64,000 bases of DNA, taken from positions 132,803-196,802 of the forward strand of contig NZ_RXIZ01000008.1 in NCBI RefSeq assembly GCF_003987855.1, written 5' to 3'. Of the stretch, positions 8,427 to 17,592 are shown piece by piece. Source of the stretch: Hyphomicrobium sp. (GTDB lineage Bacteria > Pseudomonadota > Alphaproteobacteria > Rhizobiales > Hyphomicrobiaceae). The notes below the pieces were generated by a model. That model was not told the origin of the DNA. It saw nothing but the letters and a program-made list of their open reading frames with translations, and searched no databases. Position 1 is the first letter of the stretch. Every line of letters starts with the position of its first letter. The translations under genes and the position numbers were made by a program.

Positions 8427-9932
8427 ATGCTGCCTAAGCCGCGCGCCGACCTGAAGCCAAATACTGCAGACTTCGAGCGCTTCCCGCTCGTCAAGCCGAC
8501 CGGTTTCCGTGAATACGACGCGCGCTGGCTGTTCCCCCAGGAAATCAACCTGATGGGGCTCAATGCGGTTGGTCTCGGAATGGCAACGCTCTTTGCGCGC
8601 CGGGGGGTGCCCAAGCGTATCGTCGTCGGGCACGACTATCGTTCCTACTCGGCGGCCGTGAAGCAGGCGCTGATGACCGGGCTGCTCGCCGGTGGATGCG
8701 AGGTGCACGATATCGGCCTCGCCCTGTCGCCAATGGCGTACTTCGCGCAGTTCGAACTCGATGTTGAAGGCGTCGCGATGGTGACAGCCAGCCACAATGA
8801 CAACGGCTGGACCGGCATCAAGATGGGGTTATCGCGACCGCTGACGTTCGGGCCGGACGATATGTCGGAATTGAAGTCGATTGTTCTCAACGGCGACTTC
8901 GAGGCGAAGACGGGCGGCCGCTACATTTTTGTTCCCGATCTCGCCGAACGCTACGTGAAGGCCCTGACCAATCGCCCGAAGCTCAAGCGGCACCTCAAGG
9001 TCGTGGCCGCGTGCGGGAACGGTACGGCCGGCGCGTTCGCGCAGCAGGTGCTGGAAGGAATCGGTTGCGAAGTCATTCCGCTCAACACCGACCTCGATTA
9101 CACCTTCCCGAACCATAATCCGAACCCTGAAGACATGAAGATGCTGCACGCGGTGTCCGCCAAGGTTCTCGAATCCGGCGCCGACGTCGGATTGGCATTC
9201 GACGGCGATGGCGATCGATGTGGCGTGGTAGCCAATGATGGGCACGAAATCTTCGCCGATAAGGTCGGCGTGATGCTGGCGCGCGATATATCAGCAATCC
9301 ACAAGAAGGCGAAGTTTGTTGTCGACGTGAAGTCCACTGGTCTTTTTTCGACGGACCCGGTGCTGATCGCGAACGGCGCAACGACGAGCTACTGGAAGAC
9401 GGGGCACAGCTATATCAAGCGTTACAACTTCGAGCACAAAACGCTTGTCGGCTTCGAGAAGTCGGGACACTTCTTCTTCAACGAGCCGCTCGGCCGAGGC
9501 TATGACGACGGCTTGGTGTCTGCCATAGCAGTGTGCGACATGCTCGATCGCAGCCCGGGCAAATCCGTCGCCGAGTTGCGTGATGCGTTACCCAAGACGT
9601 ACGGCTCGCCAACGATGTCGCCGCACTGCGACGACGAGAAGAAGTATGGCGTTGTCGATCGCATCACCGAGCATTATCAGCGTCAGAAGGATACCGGCGG
9701 ACTCGTCGCAGGCCAGGCCATTCGCGACCTGATCACCGTCAACGGCGTGCGTGTGATGCTGGAAGACGGCACCTGGGGTCTCGTGCGCGCGTCGTCAAAC
9801 AAGCCCGAGCTCGTGGTCGTGGTGGAAAGCCCGACTTCGGAAGCCAACATGAAGGCGATCTTCAAGGACATCGATCAGCAGCTTTCGCGCTTCCCCGAGG
9901 TCGGTGAATACAATCAGAAAATCGCCGTCTAG
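8427..9932 (+). CDS. Phosphomannomutase/phosphoglucomutase
   Basis: An alpha-D-phosphohexomutase of 501 residues that interconverts mannose-6-P/mannose-1-P and/or glucose-6-P/glucose-1-P for sugar-nucleotide and envelope polysaccharide synthesis. The phosphoserine loop is VTASHNDNGW with Ser122, the Mg-binding loop is DGDGDR at 259-264, and the sugar-binding loop GFEKSGH around 342-348 matches bifunctional PMM/PGM (AlgC-like, GEMSGH type). The ATG follows GAGGAG. It is slightly longer than AlgC (463). It is monocistronic in appearance, with a strong hairpin directly after the stop. Confidence 0.93.
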   Translation: MLPKPRADLKPNTADFERFPLVKPTGFREYDARWLFPQEINLMGLNAVGLGMATLFARRGVPKRIVVGHDYRSYSAAVKQALMTGLLAGGCEVHDIGLALSPMAYFAQFELDVEGVAMVTASHNDNGWTGIKMGLSRPLTFGPDDMSELKSIVLNGDFEAKTGGRYIFVPDLAERYVKALTNRPKLKRHLKVVAACGNGTAGAFAQQVLEGIGCEVIPLNTDLDYTFPNHNPNPEDMKMLHAVSAKVLESGADVGLAFDGDGDRCGVVANDGHEIFADKVGVMLARDISAIHKKAKFVVDVKSTGLFSTDPVLIANGATTSYWKTGHSYIKRYNFEHKTLVGFEKSGHFFFNEPLGRGYDDGLVSAIAVCDMLDRSPGKSVAELRDALPKTYGSPTMSPHCDDEKKYGVVDRITEHYQRQKDTGGLVAGQAIRDLITVNGVRVMLEDGTWGLVRASSNKPELVVVVESPTSEANMKAIFKDIDQQLSRFPEVGEYNQKIAV

Positions 9933-9941
9933 ACGCTCTAG

Positions 9942-9971
9942 GCCGGCGATGCTGCTGATGCCGTCGCCGGC
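9942..9971. terminator. Convergent intergenic hairpin (8-bp perfect stem)
   Basis: GCCGGCGA-N14-TCGCCGGC lies in the 45-base gap between the stops of the mutase gene and the TauE-like gene. An alternative nested hairpin, GATGCC-N6-GGCATC, overlaps it. There is no U-run on either side, so it may act bidirectionally through Rho or as a 3' stabiliser. Confidence 0.5.
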
Positions 9972-9977
9972 ATCTGG

Positions 9978-10808
9978 TTACGCGAGCAGGGTCCAAAGAA
10001 ATCGGGCCACAACGGTCGTGATGAAGACTGCGAACGCGAGTTCGAGCGTGCGCTTCGACAAGACATGCGCCAGCTTCACCCCATAAGGCGCGGCGAGCAC
10101 GGCAATGGGCGCAACGACGAGCGCGCCAAGATTGACGTAACCAACCGAGAGCGGTGGTAAGCCGTGCTCACCCCATCCAGAGATTATGTAGCCCGCAAGC
10201 CCAGGAATAGCGATCACGGCGCCTATGCCGGTCGCCGTGCCGACCGCTCTCAACAGCGTCATGCCGTGCAGCGTCAGCAACGGGACCGTGAATGTCGCGC
10301 CGCCGATACCCATGAGCGTGGAGATCAAACCAATCACAAATGCGGCCATCTCAAGCCACGGCGGCCTTGGAAGCACACTCGAGATTTTCCAGTCGTCACG
10401 GCCGAGAAACATCTTCAACGCGAGTGCCGTGCCGAAGAAGACCCAGATCCATCGCAGGAACTCGCTGCTTGCATAAGACGCGATCACGATGCCTGCGACG
10501 ACGCCCAGGAAGATCCAAGGGCCCATGCGCTTCACGACGTCGATATCGACGGTTCCGCGGGCGCGAAACGCCGAGAAGGACCGAAACACGGTCGGTGCAA
10601 TGACGCCAAGCGTTGTTCCAAGCGTGACGTGCATGCGGATGTCTTCCGATACGCCCGCCGCGCCGAAGACCTCATAGAGGACAGGCACCAACACGCCGCC
10701 GCCCCCAATTCCGAGGAGACCGGACAGAAAGCCGGCGAGCGCTCCAGCGGTTGCCAGAAACGCGAGCAGCTCAATCAAATACTGAGTGGAGATACCCGAC
10801 ACCGTCAT
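9978..10808 (-). CDS. TauE/SafE family sulfite-exporter-like membrane protein
   Basis: About 276 residues with eight hydrophobic helices in two halves. Each half carries the family's Gly-rich motif: FLSGLLGIGGGGVLVPVLYE near the N-terminus and LISTLMGIGGATFTVPLL in the middle. Family members export sulfite, sulfoacetate or other organosulfonate-derived anions; the substrate here is not known. The ATG at 10808 starts 8 bases after the dusA stop. A TTG at 10820 would give a four-base TTGA overlap, so translational coupling with dusA is likely either way. Confidence 0.88.
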   Translation of the reverse strand: MTVSGISTQYLIELLAFLATAGALAGFLSGLLGIGGGGVLVPVLYEVFGAAGVSEDIRMHVTLGTTLGVIAPTVFRSFSAFRARGTVDIDVVKRMGPWIFLGVVAGIVIASYASSEFLRWIWVFFGTALALKMFLGRDDWKISSVLPRPPWLEMAAFVIGLISTLMGIGGATFTVPLLTLHGMTLLRAVGTATGIGAVIAIPGLAGYIISGWGEHGLPPLSVGYVNLGALVVAPIAVLAAPYGVKLAHVLSKRTLELAFAVFITTVVARFLWTLLA

Positions 10809-10816
10809 CAGCGGGC

Positions 10817-11821
10817 TCAAGCGGCGTCAGGCTGATCTTGAGGAAGTCCGCCATTCTCGGCCAAAGCGATCGCTTCTTCGAGGACGTTCGCTCCCGCATC
10901 CGGTCGCGTGGCCCTTTCACTCAGCAGACGGCGAAAGGCGCGGCCGCGCGGGCGGCCGTGATAAAGTCCGAGCACATGCCGCGTGATATTCGATAAGCGG
11001 CCGCCGCTTGCGATATGACGGCTCGCATAGGGAAGCAATTGCGTGAGAGCATCGCCGCGCGTGGTTCCGCTCCCAGCCTCGCCGAATATCTCAGAGTCCA
11101 CATCAGCAAGCAGGTAGGGGTTTTGATATGCGGCCCGCCCCAACATGACACCGTCCACATGCTCCAGATGCTTTTGAGCATCCGCGATCGTCTCGATACC
11201 GCCGTTGATGATGATCGTGAGTTCGGAGCGGCGCGCCTTCAGACGATACACGCGATCGTAGTCGAGCGGGGGGATCTCGCGGTTTTCTTTCGGAGAGAGC
11301 CCTTTCAGCCAGGCTTTGCGTGCGTGCACGACGAAGGTGCTGCAGCCCGCGGCCGCAACGGTATCGATGAAACGCGATAGATCCGCTTCGGCATCCTGAT
11401 CGTCGATGCCAATGCGACACTTGACGGTGACCGGCAGCGGCTGGCTCTGAAGCATCGCGGAAACGCATTCAGCGACAAGGTCCGGCTCTGCCATGAGACA
11501 GGCGCCGAAGCGCCCTTCCTGGACACGATCGGAAGGGCAGCCGACGTTCAGGTTGATTTCGTCATATCCGAACGCGGCTGCGATGCGCGAGGCCTCTGCC
11601 AGCTTATCCGGAGCTGAACCTCCGAGTTGTAGAGCAATCGGGTGTTCCTCACCCGAGAAACCAATGAGCCGCTCGCGATCGCCATGAATCACGGCGTCGG
11701 CGGTAACCATCTCCGTATAGAGCAGCGCGCGCTTGGTAAGCGTGCGATGGAAGACGCGGCAGTGCCGGTCCGTCCAATCCATCATGGGGGCAACGCTGAA
11801 TCTATGGGATTGATAATTCAT
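10817..11821 (-). CDS. dusA: tRNA-dihydrouridine(20/20a) synthase DusA
   Basis: An FMN-dependent, NADPH-driven enzyme that reduces uridine 20/20a in the tRNA D-loop. Its 334 residues match DusA length. Visible features: the FMN-binding N-terminus VAPMMDWTDRHCR, the catalytic Cys95 in LNVGCPSDRVQEGRFGACLM (typical of DusA rather than DusB or DusC), the VKCRIGIDD strand and the phosphate-binding IIINGGI. It is the first gene of an apparent two-gene unit with the TauE-like exporter. The divergent gene at 11914 starts 92 bases away. Confidence 0.95.
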   Translation of the reverse strand: MNYQSHRFSVAPMMDWTDRHCRVFHRTLTKRALLYTEMVTADAVIHGDRERLIGFSGEEHPIALQLGGSAPDKLAEASRIAAAFGYDEINLNVGCPSDRVQEGRFGACLMAEPDLVAECVSAMLQSQPLPVTVKCRIGIDDQDAEADLSRFIDTVAAAGCSTFVVHARKAWLKGLSPKENREIPPLDYDRVYRLKARRSELTIIINGGIETIADAQKHLEHVDGVMLGRAAYQNPYLLADVDSEIFGEAGSGTTRGDALTQLLPYASRHIASGGRLSNITRHVLGLYHGRPRGRAFRRLLSERATRPDAGANVLEEAIALAENGGLPQDQPDAA

Positions 11822-11913
11822 TCAAAAACTCAGGATCTCGTGTCCGTCGGGACGTCGACACGCCGTTACGCAGCCCCTTTTAGCTGTTTTGGGCGGCGTT
11901 GAATTGGATATTA

Positions 11914-12840
11914 ATGTCGCCACAAAAGGGCGCATCGGCGCATAAACTTCGATTCCTCCCGCAGGCAGGAACGAGCGAGGAAATGTTGAGACGGGCTCTT
12001 CGGCTACTACAGCGTCTGATCGTTTTCGCCGTCGGCCTCGTGAGCGTCTGGCTCATCGTCGATGTCTTCAGGTTTGTCGATCATCGCGTGCCGACAATCC
12101 TAGCGGTGAGCCTCACGTATGCGATCGGCGCTTACGTCATTCTTCCGAACGCCGTGCGCATGGGCCTCAAGATCCTTCAGCAGCGGCACGTGCCAAGCTT
12201 CACGATCACGGGCGACGGACTGCCGGGCGATCCGGTCAACATCGCGCTCGCTGGGACGCTCGACCAGCTTCGCTCCGCCTTCGCCACTGCCGGATGGGTC
12301 GAAGCTGATCGTCTCACGCTCGTGAGTTCCTGGAAAATGGCGCGCGCTTTTGTCTTAAACCAACCTTATCCTACGGCTCCGTTCAGCACGCTTTATCTGT
12401 TCGGGCGTGGACAAGACATCGGCTTTCAGAAAGCGATCGATAACAGCCCGCGTAAGCGTCACCACGTTCGGTTTTGGGCGCAGAACCTCGCCGCGGCCCA
12501 GTCGGGTGCCAACACCCTGGAGTTTTGGCTGAACACTGACCGGCCGAACGAGGATGACCACGTTCTGTGGGTCGGAGCAGGAACGCGCGACACCGGGTTT
12601 TCTCTGACGCGACTTACTTTCCAGATCACCCATGCGACGGCATCGGATACCGATCTGGAACGAAGCTTCATCGTGGAGGAGCTTACCCGTTGCGGGGCGA
12701 TTTCTGGCGCCACCCTTTACAAGGAGGGCGAGCAACTTCGGTCGGGACGGGTCAACCATTACGTCACGGATGGAGAGGTTGCGATTGCCGAGATCGCATC
12801 GACACCTCAAACGCGAAATACCGCTTTGCTAACCTCCTAA
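11914..12840 (+). CDS. LssY C-terminal domain membrane protein
   Basis: About 308 residues. Two hydrophobic helices (about 32-55 and 63-85 from this start) are followed by a soluble LssY_C-like domain, recognised by LAGTLDQLRSAFATAGWVEAD, the PxPxSxLYLFGR-like strand, the RKRHHVRFW motif and LWVGAGTRDTGF. LssY itself belongs to a type I secretion-linked locus in Legionella, but the domain's biochemical role is unknown. The ATG at 11914 is used. An ATG at 11983 directly after GAGGA is a reasonable alternative that keeps both helices. It is probably co-transcribed with the DUF4239 gene 48 bases downstream. Confidence 0.75.
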   Translation: MSPQKGASAHKLRFLPQAGTSEEMLRRALRLLQRLIVFAVGLVSVWLIVDVFRFVDHRVPTILAVSLTYAIGAYVILPNAVRMGLKILQQRHVPSFTITGDGLPGDPVNIALAGTLDQLRSAFATAGWVEADRLTLVSSWKMARAFVLNQPYPTAPFSTLYLFGRGQDIGFQKAIDNSPRKRHHVRFWAQNLAAAQSGANTLEFWLNTDRPNEDDHVLWVGAGTRDTGFSLTRLTFQITHATASDTDLERSFIVEELTRCGAISGATLYKEGEQLRSGRVNHYVTDGEVAIAEIASTPQTRNTALLTS

Positions 12841-12888
12841 ATCTTGCGATCACTGCGCAATTGCTCCGTACAGAAATCGGATTGGCAG

Positions 12889-13671
12889 ATGTCGCTTTAC
12901 CTTTCAACGCTCCCGCTATGGCTTTCGGCACTAATCCTCGTCGTCATTCCTACCGCGGTTGCGATGTCCGGTCCTGTGATCATCCGGCGGCGCATCAGTC
13001 TCGAGCGGCTGACGACCAACAACGAGATCGCCGGATTTAAATTTGCGACGGTTGGCGTGATCTATGCGGTTCTGATCGCCTTTGCGGTCATCGTCGTGTG
13101 GGAAAGGTTCAGTGACGGTGAAAGCGCGGTTCTGCAGGAGGCAGGCGCCGCCGCCACGTTCTACCGCCTCACGGCAGCGCCGGCTCCCGATGTCGCTTCG
13201 ACCCGGGAAGCACTCAGCAACTATCTAAAGCTCGCCATTGAACGCGACTGGCCGCAAATGGCGGAAGAACGGGAGAGTTCGGACGTCACGCGGGCGCTGA
13301 ATGACCTCTATGCAGCGACCGTTCGTCTAGCTGACAAAGGTGTTCTCGCGCCCGCTGTCCTCAACGAAATGTTCCGACAGCTCGACACGATCACCCAGGC
13401 ACGCCGAACGCGTCTGCACCTCGCGTCCGGGATCGTTCCCGACATTCTATGGATTGTCTTGTTCGTCGGTGCGTTCCTGACGATTGGGTTCACGTTCTTC
13501 TTCGCTACCGAGAATTTATCCGCGCAGATCCTGATGACGGGTGTACTTTCCGTCCTTGTGCTGATGGGACTGCTGGTGATCGTTTCCATCGACCATCCCT
13601 TCTCAGGCCCCGTTCACATCGAGAGCGAACCTTTAGAGCGCGTGATGCAAGATTTCGGCGGACGGTCTTGA
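12889..13671 (+). CDS. DUF4239 (bestrophin-like) membrane protein
   Basis: A protein of 260 residues with four hydrophobic helices: two N-terminal (LWLSALILVVIPTAVAM and VGVIYAVLIAFAVIVVW) and two C-terminal (ILWIVLFVGAFLTIGFTFFF and MTGVLSVLVLMGLLVIV). They flank a soluble, mostly helical middle domain that includes an ALNDLYAATVRL helix and RRTRLHLASGIVP. This matches DUF4239, which shows distant similarity to bestrophin channels. The terminal HPFSGPVHIE is characteristic. The ATG at 12889 is chosen over an upstream in-frame TTG at 12844. Function unknown. Confidence 0.8.
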   Translation: MSLYLSTLPLWLSALILVVIPTAVAMSGPVIIRRRISLERLTTNNEIAGFKFATVGVIYAVLIAFAVIVVWERFSDGESAVLQEAGAAATFYRLTAAPAPDVASTREALSNYLKLAIERDWPQMAEERESSDVTRALNDLYAATVRLADKGVLAPAVLNEMFRQLDTITQARRTRLHLASGIVPDILWIVLFVGAFLTIGFTFFFATENLSAQILMTGVLSVLVLMGLLVIVSIDHPFSGPVHIESEPLERVMQDFGGRS

Positions 13672-13677
13672 AGACGG

Positions 13678-14379
13678 CTATGGGTGTTGCTCATCCCCAG
13701 TTTTGGCGGAGCGGCCGGTCGTGGAGTAAAGCGGCAGCGTGCCGGTCTGGAATGCGCGCGCATCGTAGTCGCGTAACTCCATCGCGAACGAGACTTGAGC
13801 CGGCCCATGGCGGAAGAATTTATCCAGAGGTCCAAAGTCGTCGACCTCGGCCTGATCCAGCACGAGGCGAAAATTATAGACGCCGGGCTCCCGGATGATC
13901 TGGTCGGGCTTTTGCTTCGGGCCGTTGGTATAGAAGAGCACAGTTGCAGTCTTGCTGGCCTTCCCGGCCAATGGCATCGGCGCAAAAGGCTCAAACCCGT
14001 TGGATCGCGCCTTTTCCATCGTCCAGCGACCAAGGTCGGCGGCGTAGAAACGCTTCGTGTCGCCCGTTTTCGGATTGCTGACCTCAAGGTCCATGGAGAG
14101 GACAGTTCCGGTCCTGCCGCCCTCGTTGAGAAGCGTGACGGGAACCTCCACGACTTCAAAATTGGTATTGTTGTAAGGCGCGCTAAACTGAATGACGGGA
14201 GGCACAAAGACCTTGAGGTCCGGTGCTTTCAGCGAGCTGTCCCACAGGCTGTAGCCGGAGAATACCAAGGCCAGAACGGAAATGATCGCAGAAAGAGATC
14301 CGCGGCCGTGCCCCACCGCGTGTTCGGCGGAAGCGCCCTCCACACCCTCGGCTCCCAGTTCCTGTCGAGGCTTAGCCAT
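13678..14379 (-). CDS. Hypothetical single-pass membrane protein with a beta-rich extracytoplasmic domain
   Basis: A protein of 233 residues with one transmembrane helix near residues 28-48 (SLSAIISVLALVFSGYSLW). The rest is predicted beta-rich by inspection (VFVPPVIQFSAP, FEVVEVPVTLLNEGG, TATVLFYTNGP, YNFRLVLDQAEV), resembling an immunoglobulin-like or COG1470-type fold. The N-in/C-out topology is inferred from the charged N-terminus. It converges on the DUF4239 gene with a 6-base gap and is divergent from the SDR gene. No family or function is recognised. Confidence 0.7.
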   Translation of the reverse strand: MAKPRQELGAEGVEGASAEHAVGHGRGSLSAIISVLALVFSGYSLWDSSLKAPDLKVFVPPVIQFSAPYNNTNFEVVEVPVTLLNEGGRTGTVLSMDLEVSNPKTGDTKRFYAADLGRWTMEKARSNGFEPFAPMPLAGKASKTATVLFYTNGPKQKPDQIIREPGVYNFRLVLDQAEVDDFGPLDKFFRHGPAQVSFAMELRDYDARAFQTGTLPLYSTTGRSAKTGDEQHP

Positions 14380-14560
14380 GTCTTGTTTCCCCTACCCCAT
14401 CGGCGGCGGCAAGCAACCAGTGCGACGGCTGGACGTCAATACAGGAGAAAGTGCTTACCGCCTTTCTTGAAAGATGTGTTGTGTTGTCGAAATACTTCTT
14501 TCGCTCGCCGTCATAATGGAGATTTTCGTCTAGCCACGGAAATCCAAGGAGGACTCGCCG

Positions 14561-15259
14561 ATGAATGATAGCCGCCGAACGGCCTTGATCGTGGGAGCCT
14601 CCCGCGGGCTCGGGCTTGCTCTCGCCAAAGAATACGCCCGCCGTGGTTGGCAAGTCATCGGAACAGTCCGCGCCGAAGCGGGCACCGGGCTCCATGACTT
14701 CGCGGCGGAACACAACGACGGCCTCGAAATTGAAAGGCTAGATATTGCTGCTCCTGGCGAAGTCAAAGCGCTGCGCGCGGGTCTTGAGGGACGAAAGATC
14801 GACCTGTTGTTCGTCAACGCTGGCGTCGCGAACGATCCGGACGAGACAATTGCCGAAGTCTCGACCGAGGAATTCAATCGCGTGATGGTGACGAATGCTC
14901 TGAGCCCGATGCGGGTCATCGAAACGTTGGGCGACCTCGTGACGCCGGATGGCACGATCGCAGTGATGTCCTCGGGATTAGGCAGCGTGGCTGATAACGC
15001 GCACGGCGGCTGGGAGGTTTATCGGGCCAGTAAAGCCGCTCTCAATACTCTCATGCGCAGTTATGCCGCGAGACATCGAAACGGACGCCGCTCCCTGCTC
15101 ATCATCGCTCCAGGCTGGGTTCGCACCGATATGGGTGGTCCGCATGCGACGCTCGGCGTTGATGAGAGTATTCCGCGCGTGGTCGATACCATTACTGCGC
15201 AAACGGGAAAGCCCGGCGTGCAGTATCTCGACTATCTCGGGAGGACCGTTCGCTGGTGA
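14561..15259 (+). CDS. SDR family NAD(P)-dependent oxidoreductase
   Basis: A classical short-chain dehydrogenase of 232 residues: nucleotide-binding GASRGLG (12-18), LFVNAG with Asn86, catalytic Ser138, and the Tyr154-x3-Lys158 pair (VYRASKAAL). The following PGWVRTDMGG segment is conserved. Arg37 after the second strand (GTVR) favours NADP(H). The substrate cannot be inferred. The ATG has GGAGGA upstream with a 9-base spacer. It converges on the hydrolase-like gene at 15266 with a 6-base gap. Confidence 0.9.
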   Translation: MNDSRRTALIVGASRGLGLALAKEYARRGWQVIGTVRAEAGTGLHDFAAEHNDGLEIERLDIAAPGEVKALRAGLEGRKIDLLFVNAGVANDPDETIAEVSTEEFNRVMVTNALSPMRVIETLGDLVTPDGTIAVMSSGLGSVADNAHGGWEVYRASKAALNTLMRSYAARHRNGRRSLLIIAPGWVRTDMGGPHATLGVDESIPRVVDTITAQTGKPGVQYLDYLGRTVRW

Positions 15260-15265
15260 GGCGGG

Positions 15266-17179
15266 TTATGGTGTCGCCTTCACCGTGGAACCCACGACTG
15301 CGGCCACCGCCTTGGAGTCCTGAGGTGTAGGCTCGCGGTCGCTCGGCTCGTCGGTCGTGGTTGGTCCCTTCTCGATCGCATCAAGCCATTCTGAGGTGCG
15401 CGCGTAATCGGGATCGGCGCGAAAGCGCTCGCTCGGCACAAACCCTTCGGCGCGGCTGATCGCTTGCGCGATCAATTTGCGAAATTCGGGGACGTCGAAA
15501 TATGACGCGTGGACCAGTTCCTTCCACGTAAAATATGTGCTGATGGCGGTTTCGGCGCTGTGCGTTGGCACGGCAAAACGGATTTGGCCGATCGCTTGGC
15601 GAAATTTCGCGATCGACAGGCTTGCCGCCGAATTGCTGTAGTCCGTGATGAGCCCCGCTAGCGGAGCAGGCAGACGCGGCAGCGATTTCTCCACCCAGGT
15701 TGGTCGGTCCAGTGCTCCAATCGCCACCTCGCCTTCCGTATCGTTGCCGTAAGCAGCGCGCTTCACTTCCGAATTGGTGATGGCGTTGAGAATTTTCGCT
15801 GCGATCGCGCTGATGAATGTCGCCAGGCCCTGAATGAAAACCATCAGAACGAGGGCGAAGGCTCCCAGAATGATGGGAACGATGACGGCGGGCACGAACA
15901 ATGACCAGAACCATTGCTTCCTGCGGTCGGCAAAATCAGCCGCGCCCAGCGCCCAAGACAGCTCGTCCGTGACGACGTGGAGAAGGAGAGCGCTGTTAAC
16001 GGCCAGATCATGCCCTGCTCCGCACAATACTTCGCCGTCGCAAGGTTTCCCGCCTCTTTCAAAGAAGCGATGCTTGAAACGAATTCCACGCTCGATGGCG
16101 TCCAGGTTCGGGTAGGTCTGCTCAAGCTCCTGCCGCTTGGCCCTATATTCACGCCATGCGGCGCGGCGATCGGGAGGCGTTTGAACCGCACCACCGCTTT
16201 CGCTCTTCACGTCTTCGCCCTCTGCCTTGCGCGCCGCCATCAGCTGACTTCGTAGCTTGGTCAATGCTGCTTCCGCGTCCGGTGACGCATTGGCGTCGTA
16301 GATTTCCGTTTTCAGCCAATGCGCGATGCTGACCATCGTCGGCGGCGAGAGGAGGATCGCGAAATAAATAATCGGGAGAGCGATGACCGACAAAAGCGTA
16401 ATCGAGGAAACCGCGAACGACCTGTCGAAGAAGTCCAGCCGCGCATCTGGCAGAAGTGAAAGACCTTGGATTGCCTCGTCATCCGGGTGCGATAGAGGCA
16501 GCCACCGCGCCGAGAAGTTCGAACTCGCCCGCCGTGTCGTTCGTCGATGATAACTCAGCATGCTGCGGCTATCGAGCCAGCTCAGCACAATGTAAAACAC
16601 GAGCGCGGGAAGGCTTGCCAGCAACCCGGTGAAGATCCAGACCCTCGGAAAGGTCGTCCCGAAGATCGAGCGTTCAGCGCCCAGCTGCGTTGCGGTCAGA
16701 TAGACGATGAACATCAGCAGCAACATCATCGACGCGACGAAGATTACTTTTCGCATGAGGCTCAATCGCGTGAGCAGCCAGAGTTCTTTCCTGAGCTTCA
16801 GGAACGGCGTCCCGACGGTGATCCAGCGTTTCAGATTGGCGAGCGGGCGACGGCGAGCGGCGCTGGCCAGCAGCGCATCGCCAATTATGGACCCACCGTG
16901 GCTGTGCCCGACGATGCAGTACGGCTCGCTTTTGGTTTCAAGCTCGCGCACGAGCTTTGTCAGCCGTTCACCCGCATCACGGCGCTCGGTCTCGCTGTTG
17001 TTGCCACCCCAAGGAAAAGGCACGAAGTTGAGTTCGCCGTCGCGAGCTTCCACGAACTGGTGCATGTCCTTCTCGAAGGCGCTCCCGCTCTCCCACCATT
17101 GCAACTCGGGCATGACGCCGTCCGCCCCCGCCGCCGTCGGCGCGGCAAATGTGCCATGAACGGTGATGATCGTTGCCAT
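15266..17179 (-). CDS. Large membrane protein with N-terminal alpha/beta-hydrolase (lipase-like) domain
   Basis: A protein of 637 residues. The first 120 look like an alpha/beta hydrolase: an initial strand with an oxyanion-type VHGTFA, then the nucleophile elbow GHSHGGS with Ser93. Hydrophobic helices follow at about 145-165, 178-200, 265-285 and a long pair at 432-470. The last 160 residues are soluble. A His for a triad cannot be assigned with confidence. No close family is recognised. A membrane-bound lipase/esterase or an effector-like protein is possible. It is convergent with the SDR gene and has no obvious operon partner. Confidence 0.7.
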   Translation of the reverse strand: MATIITVHGTFAAPTAAGADGVMPELQWWESGSAFEKDMHQFVEARDGELNFVPFPWGGNNSETERRDAGERLTKLVRELETKSEPYCIVGHSHGGSIIGDALLASAARRRPLANLKRWITVGTPFLKLRKELWLLTRLSLMRKVIFVASMMLLLMFIVYLTATQLGAERSIFGTTFPRVWIFTGLLASLPALVFYIVLSWLDSRSMLSYHRRTTRRASSNFSARWLPLSHPDDEAIQGLSLLPDARLDFFDRSFAVSSITLLSVIALPIIYFAILLSPPTMVSIAHWLKTEIYDANASPDAEAALTKLRSQLMAARKAEGEDVKSESGGAVQTPPDRRAAWREYRAKRQELEQTYPNLDAIERGIRFKHRFFERGGKPCDGEVLCGAGHDLAVNSALLLHVVTDELSWALGAADFADRRKQWFWSLFVPAVIVPIILGAFALVLMVFIQGLATFISAIAAKILNAITNSEVKRAAYGNDTEGEVAIGALDRPTWVEKSLPRLPAPLAGLITDYSNSAASLSIAKFRQAIGQIRFAVPTHSAETAISTYFTWKELVHASYFDVPEFRKLIAQAISRAEGFVPSERFRADPDYARTSEWLDAIEKGPTTTDEPSDREPTPQDSKAVAAVVGSTVKATP

Positions 17180-17592
17180 GAGGCCTTCCCTGCTCGGTCA
17201 TGTTTTGCGACGCCGACGCGACCGCGTTTGTCCGCCAGGCAAGGCTGCGCGGCTGCGGAAAACCATCGGATCGGCGGTGGATGATGGCTTATCCCTTTGA
17301 AGGTGACATCGCGGCAAAGCTGAATTTCGGCGCGAATGCGTCAGCCTGTGGCTACGAATCACCGGTCCAAGCCGTCACGCGGATCTTGGTGCCTAGCCGT
17401 CGGTCAATCGATGCCGGTTTGTTCTCGCCGCGAGGACAAATCCCGGCCGCCCGCCAAATTTCAAAATCTCCCTCACGTCCGATTTTTACCCCCGGATCAG
17501 AAGAGAACGGGTCGGCGTTTTATTGTTTTCTCCACTGAGTATTCGCGTGCTGATCAAAAAGTCAGTCGTTCATGTGAAGGGACCATTCAACA
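17180..17592. other. 413-base intergenic region without a convincing gene
   Basis: The space lies between the divergently oriented membrane hydrolase gene and the MarR gene, so it must hold both promoters. A 112-codon frame at 17200-17538 has no ribosome site, no signal peptide and no recognisable domain, and is not accepted. No strong hairpin or palindrome was found. Confidence 0.5.

Noticed and set aside
17200..17538. A 112-codon frame in the gap before the MarR gene
   Set aside because: No ribosome site, no hydrophobic core or motif, and irregular composition. Treated as non-coding.
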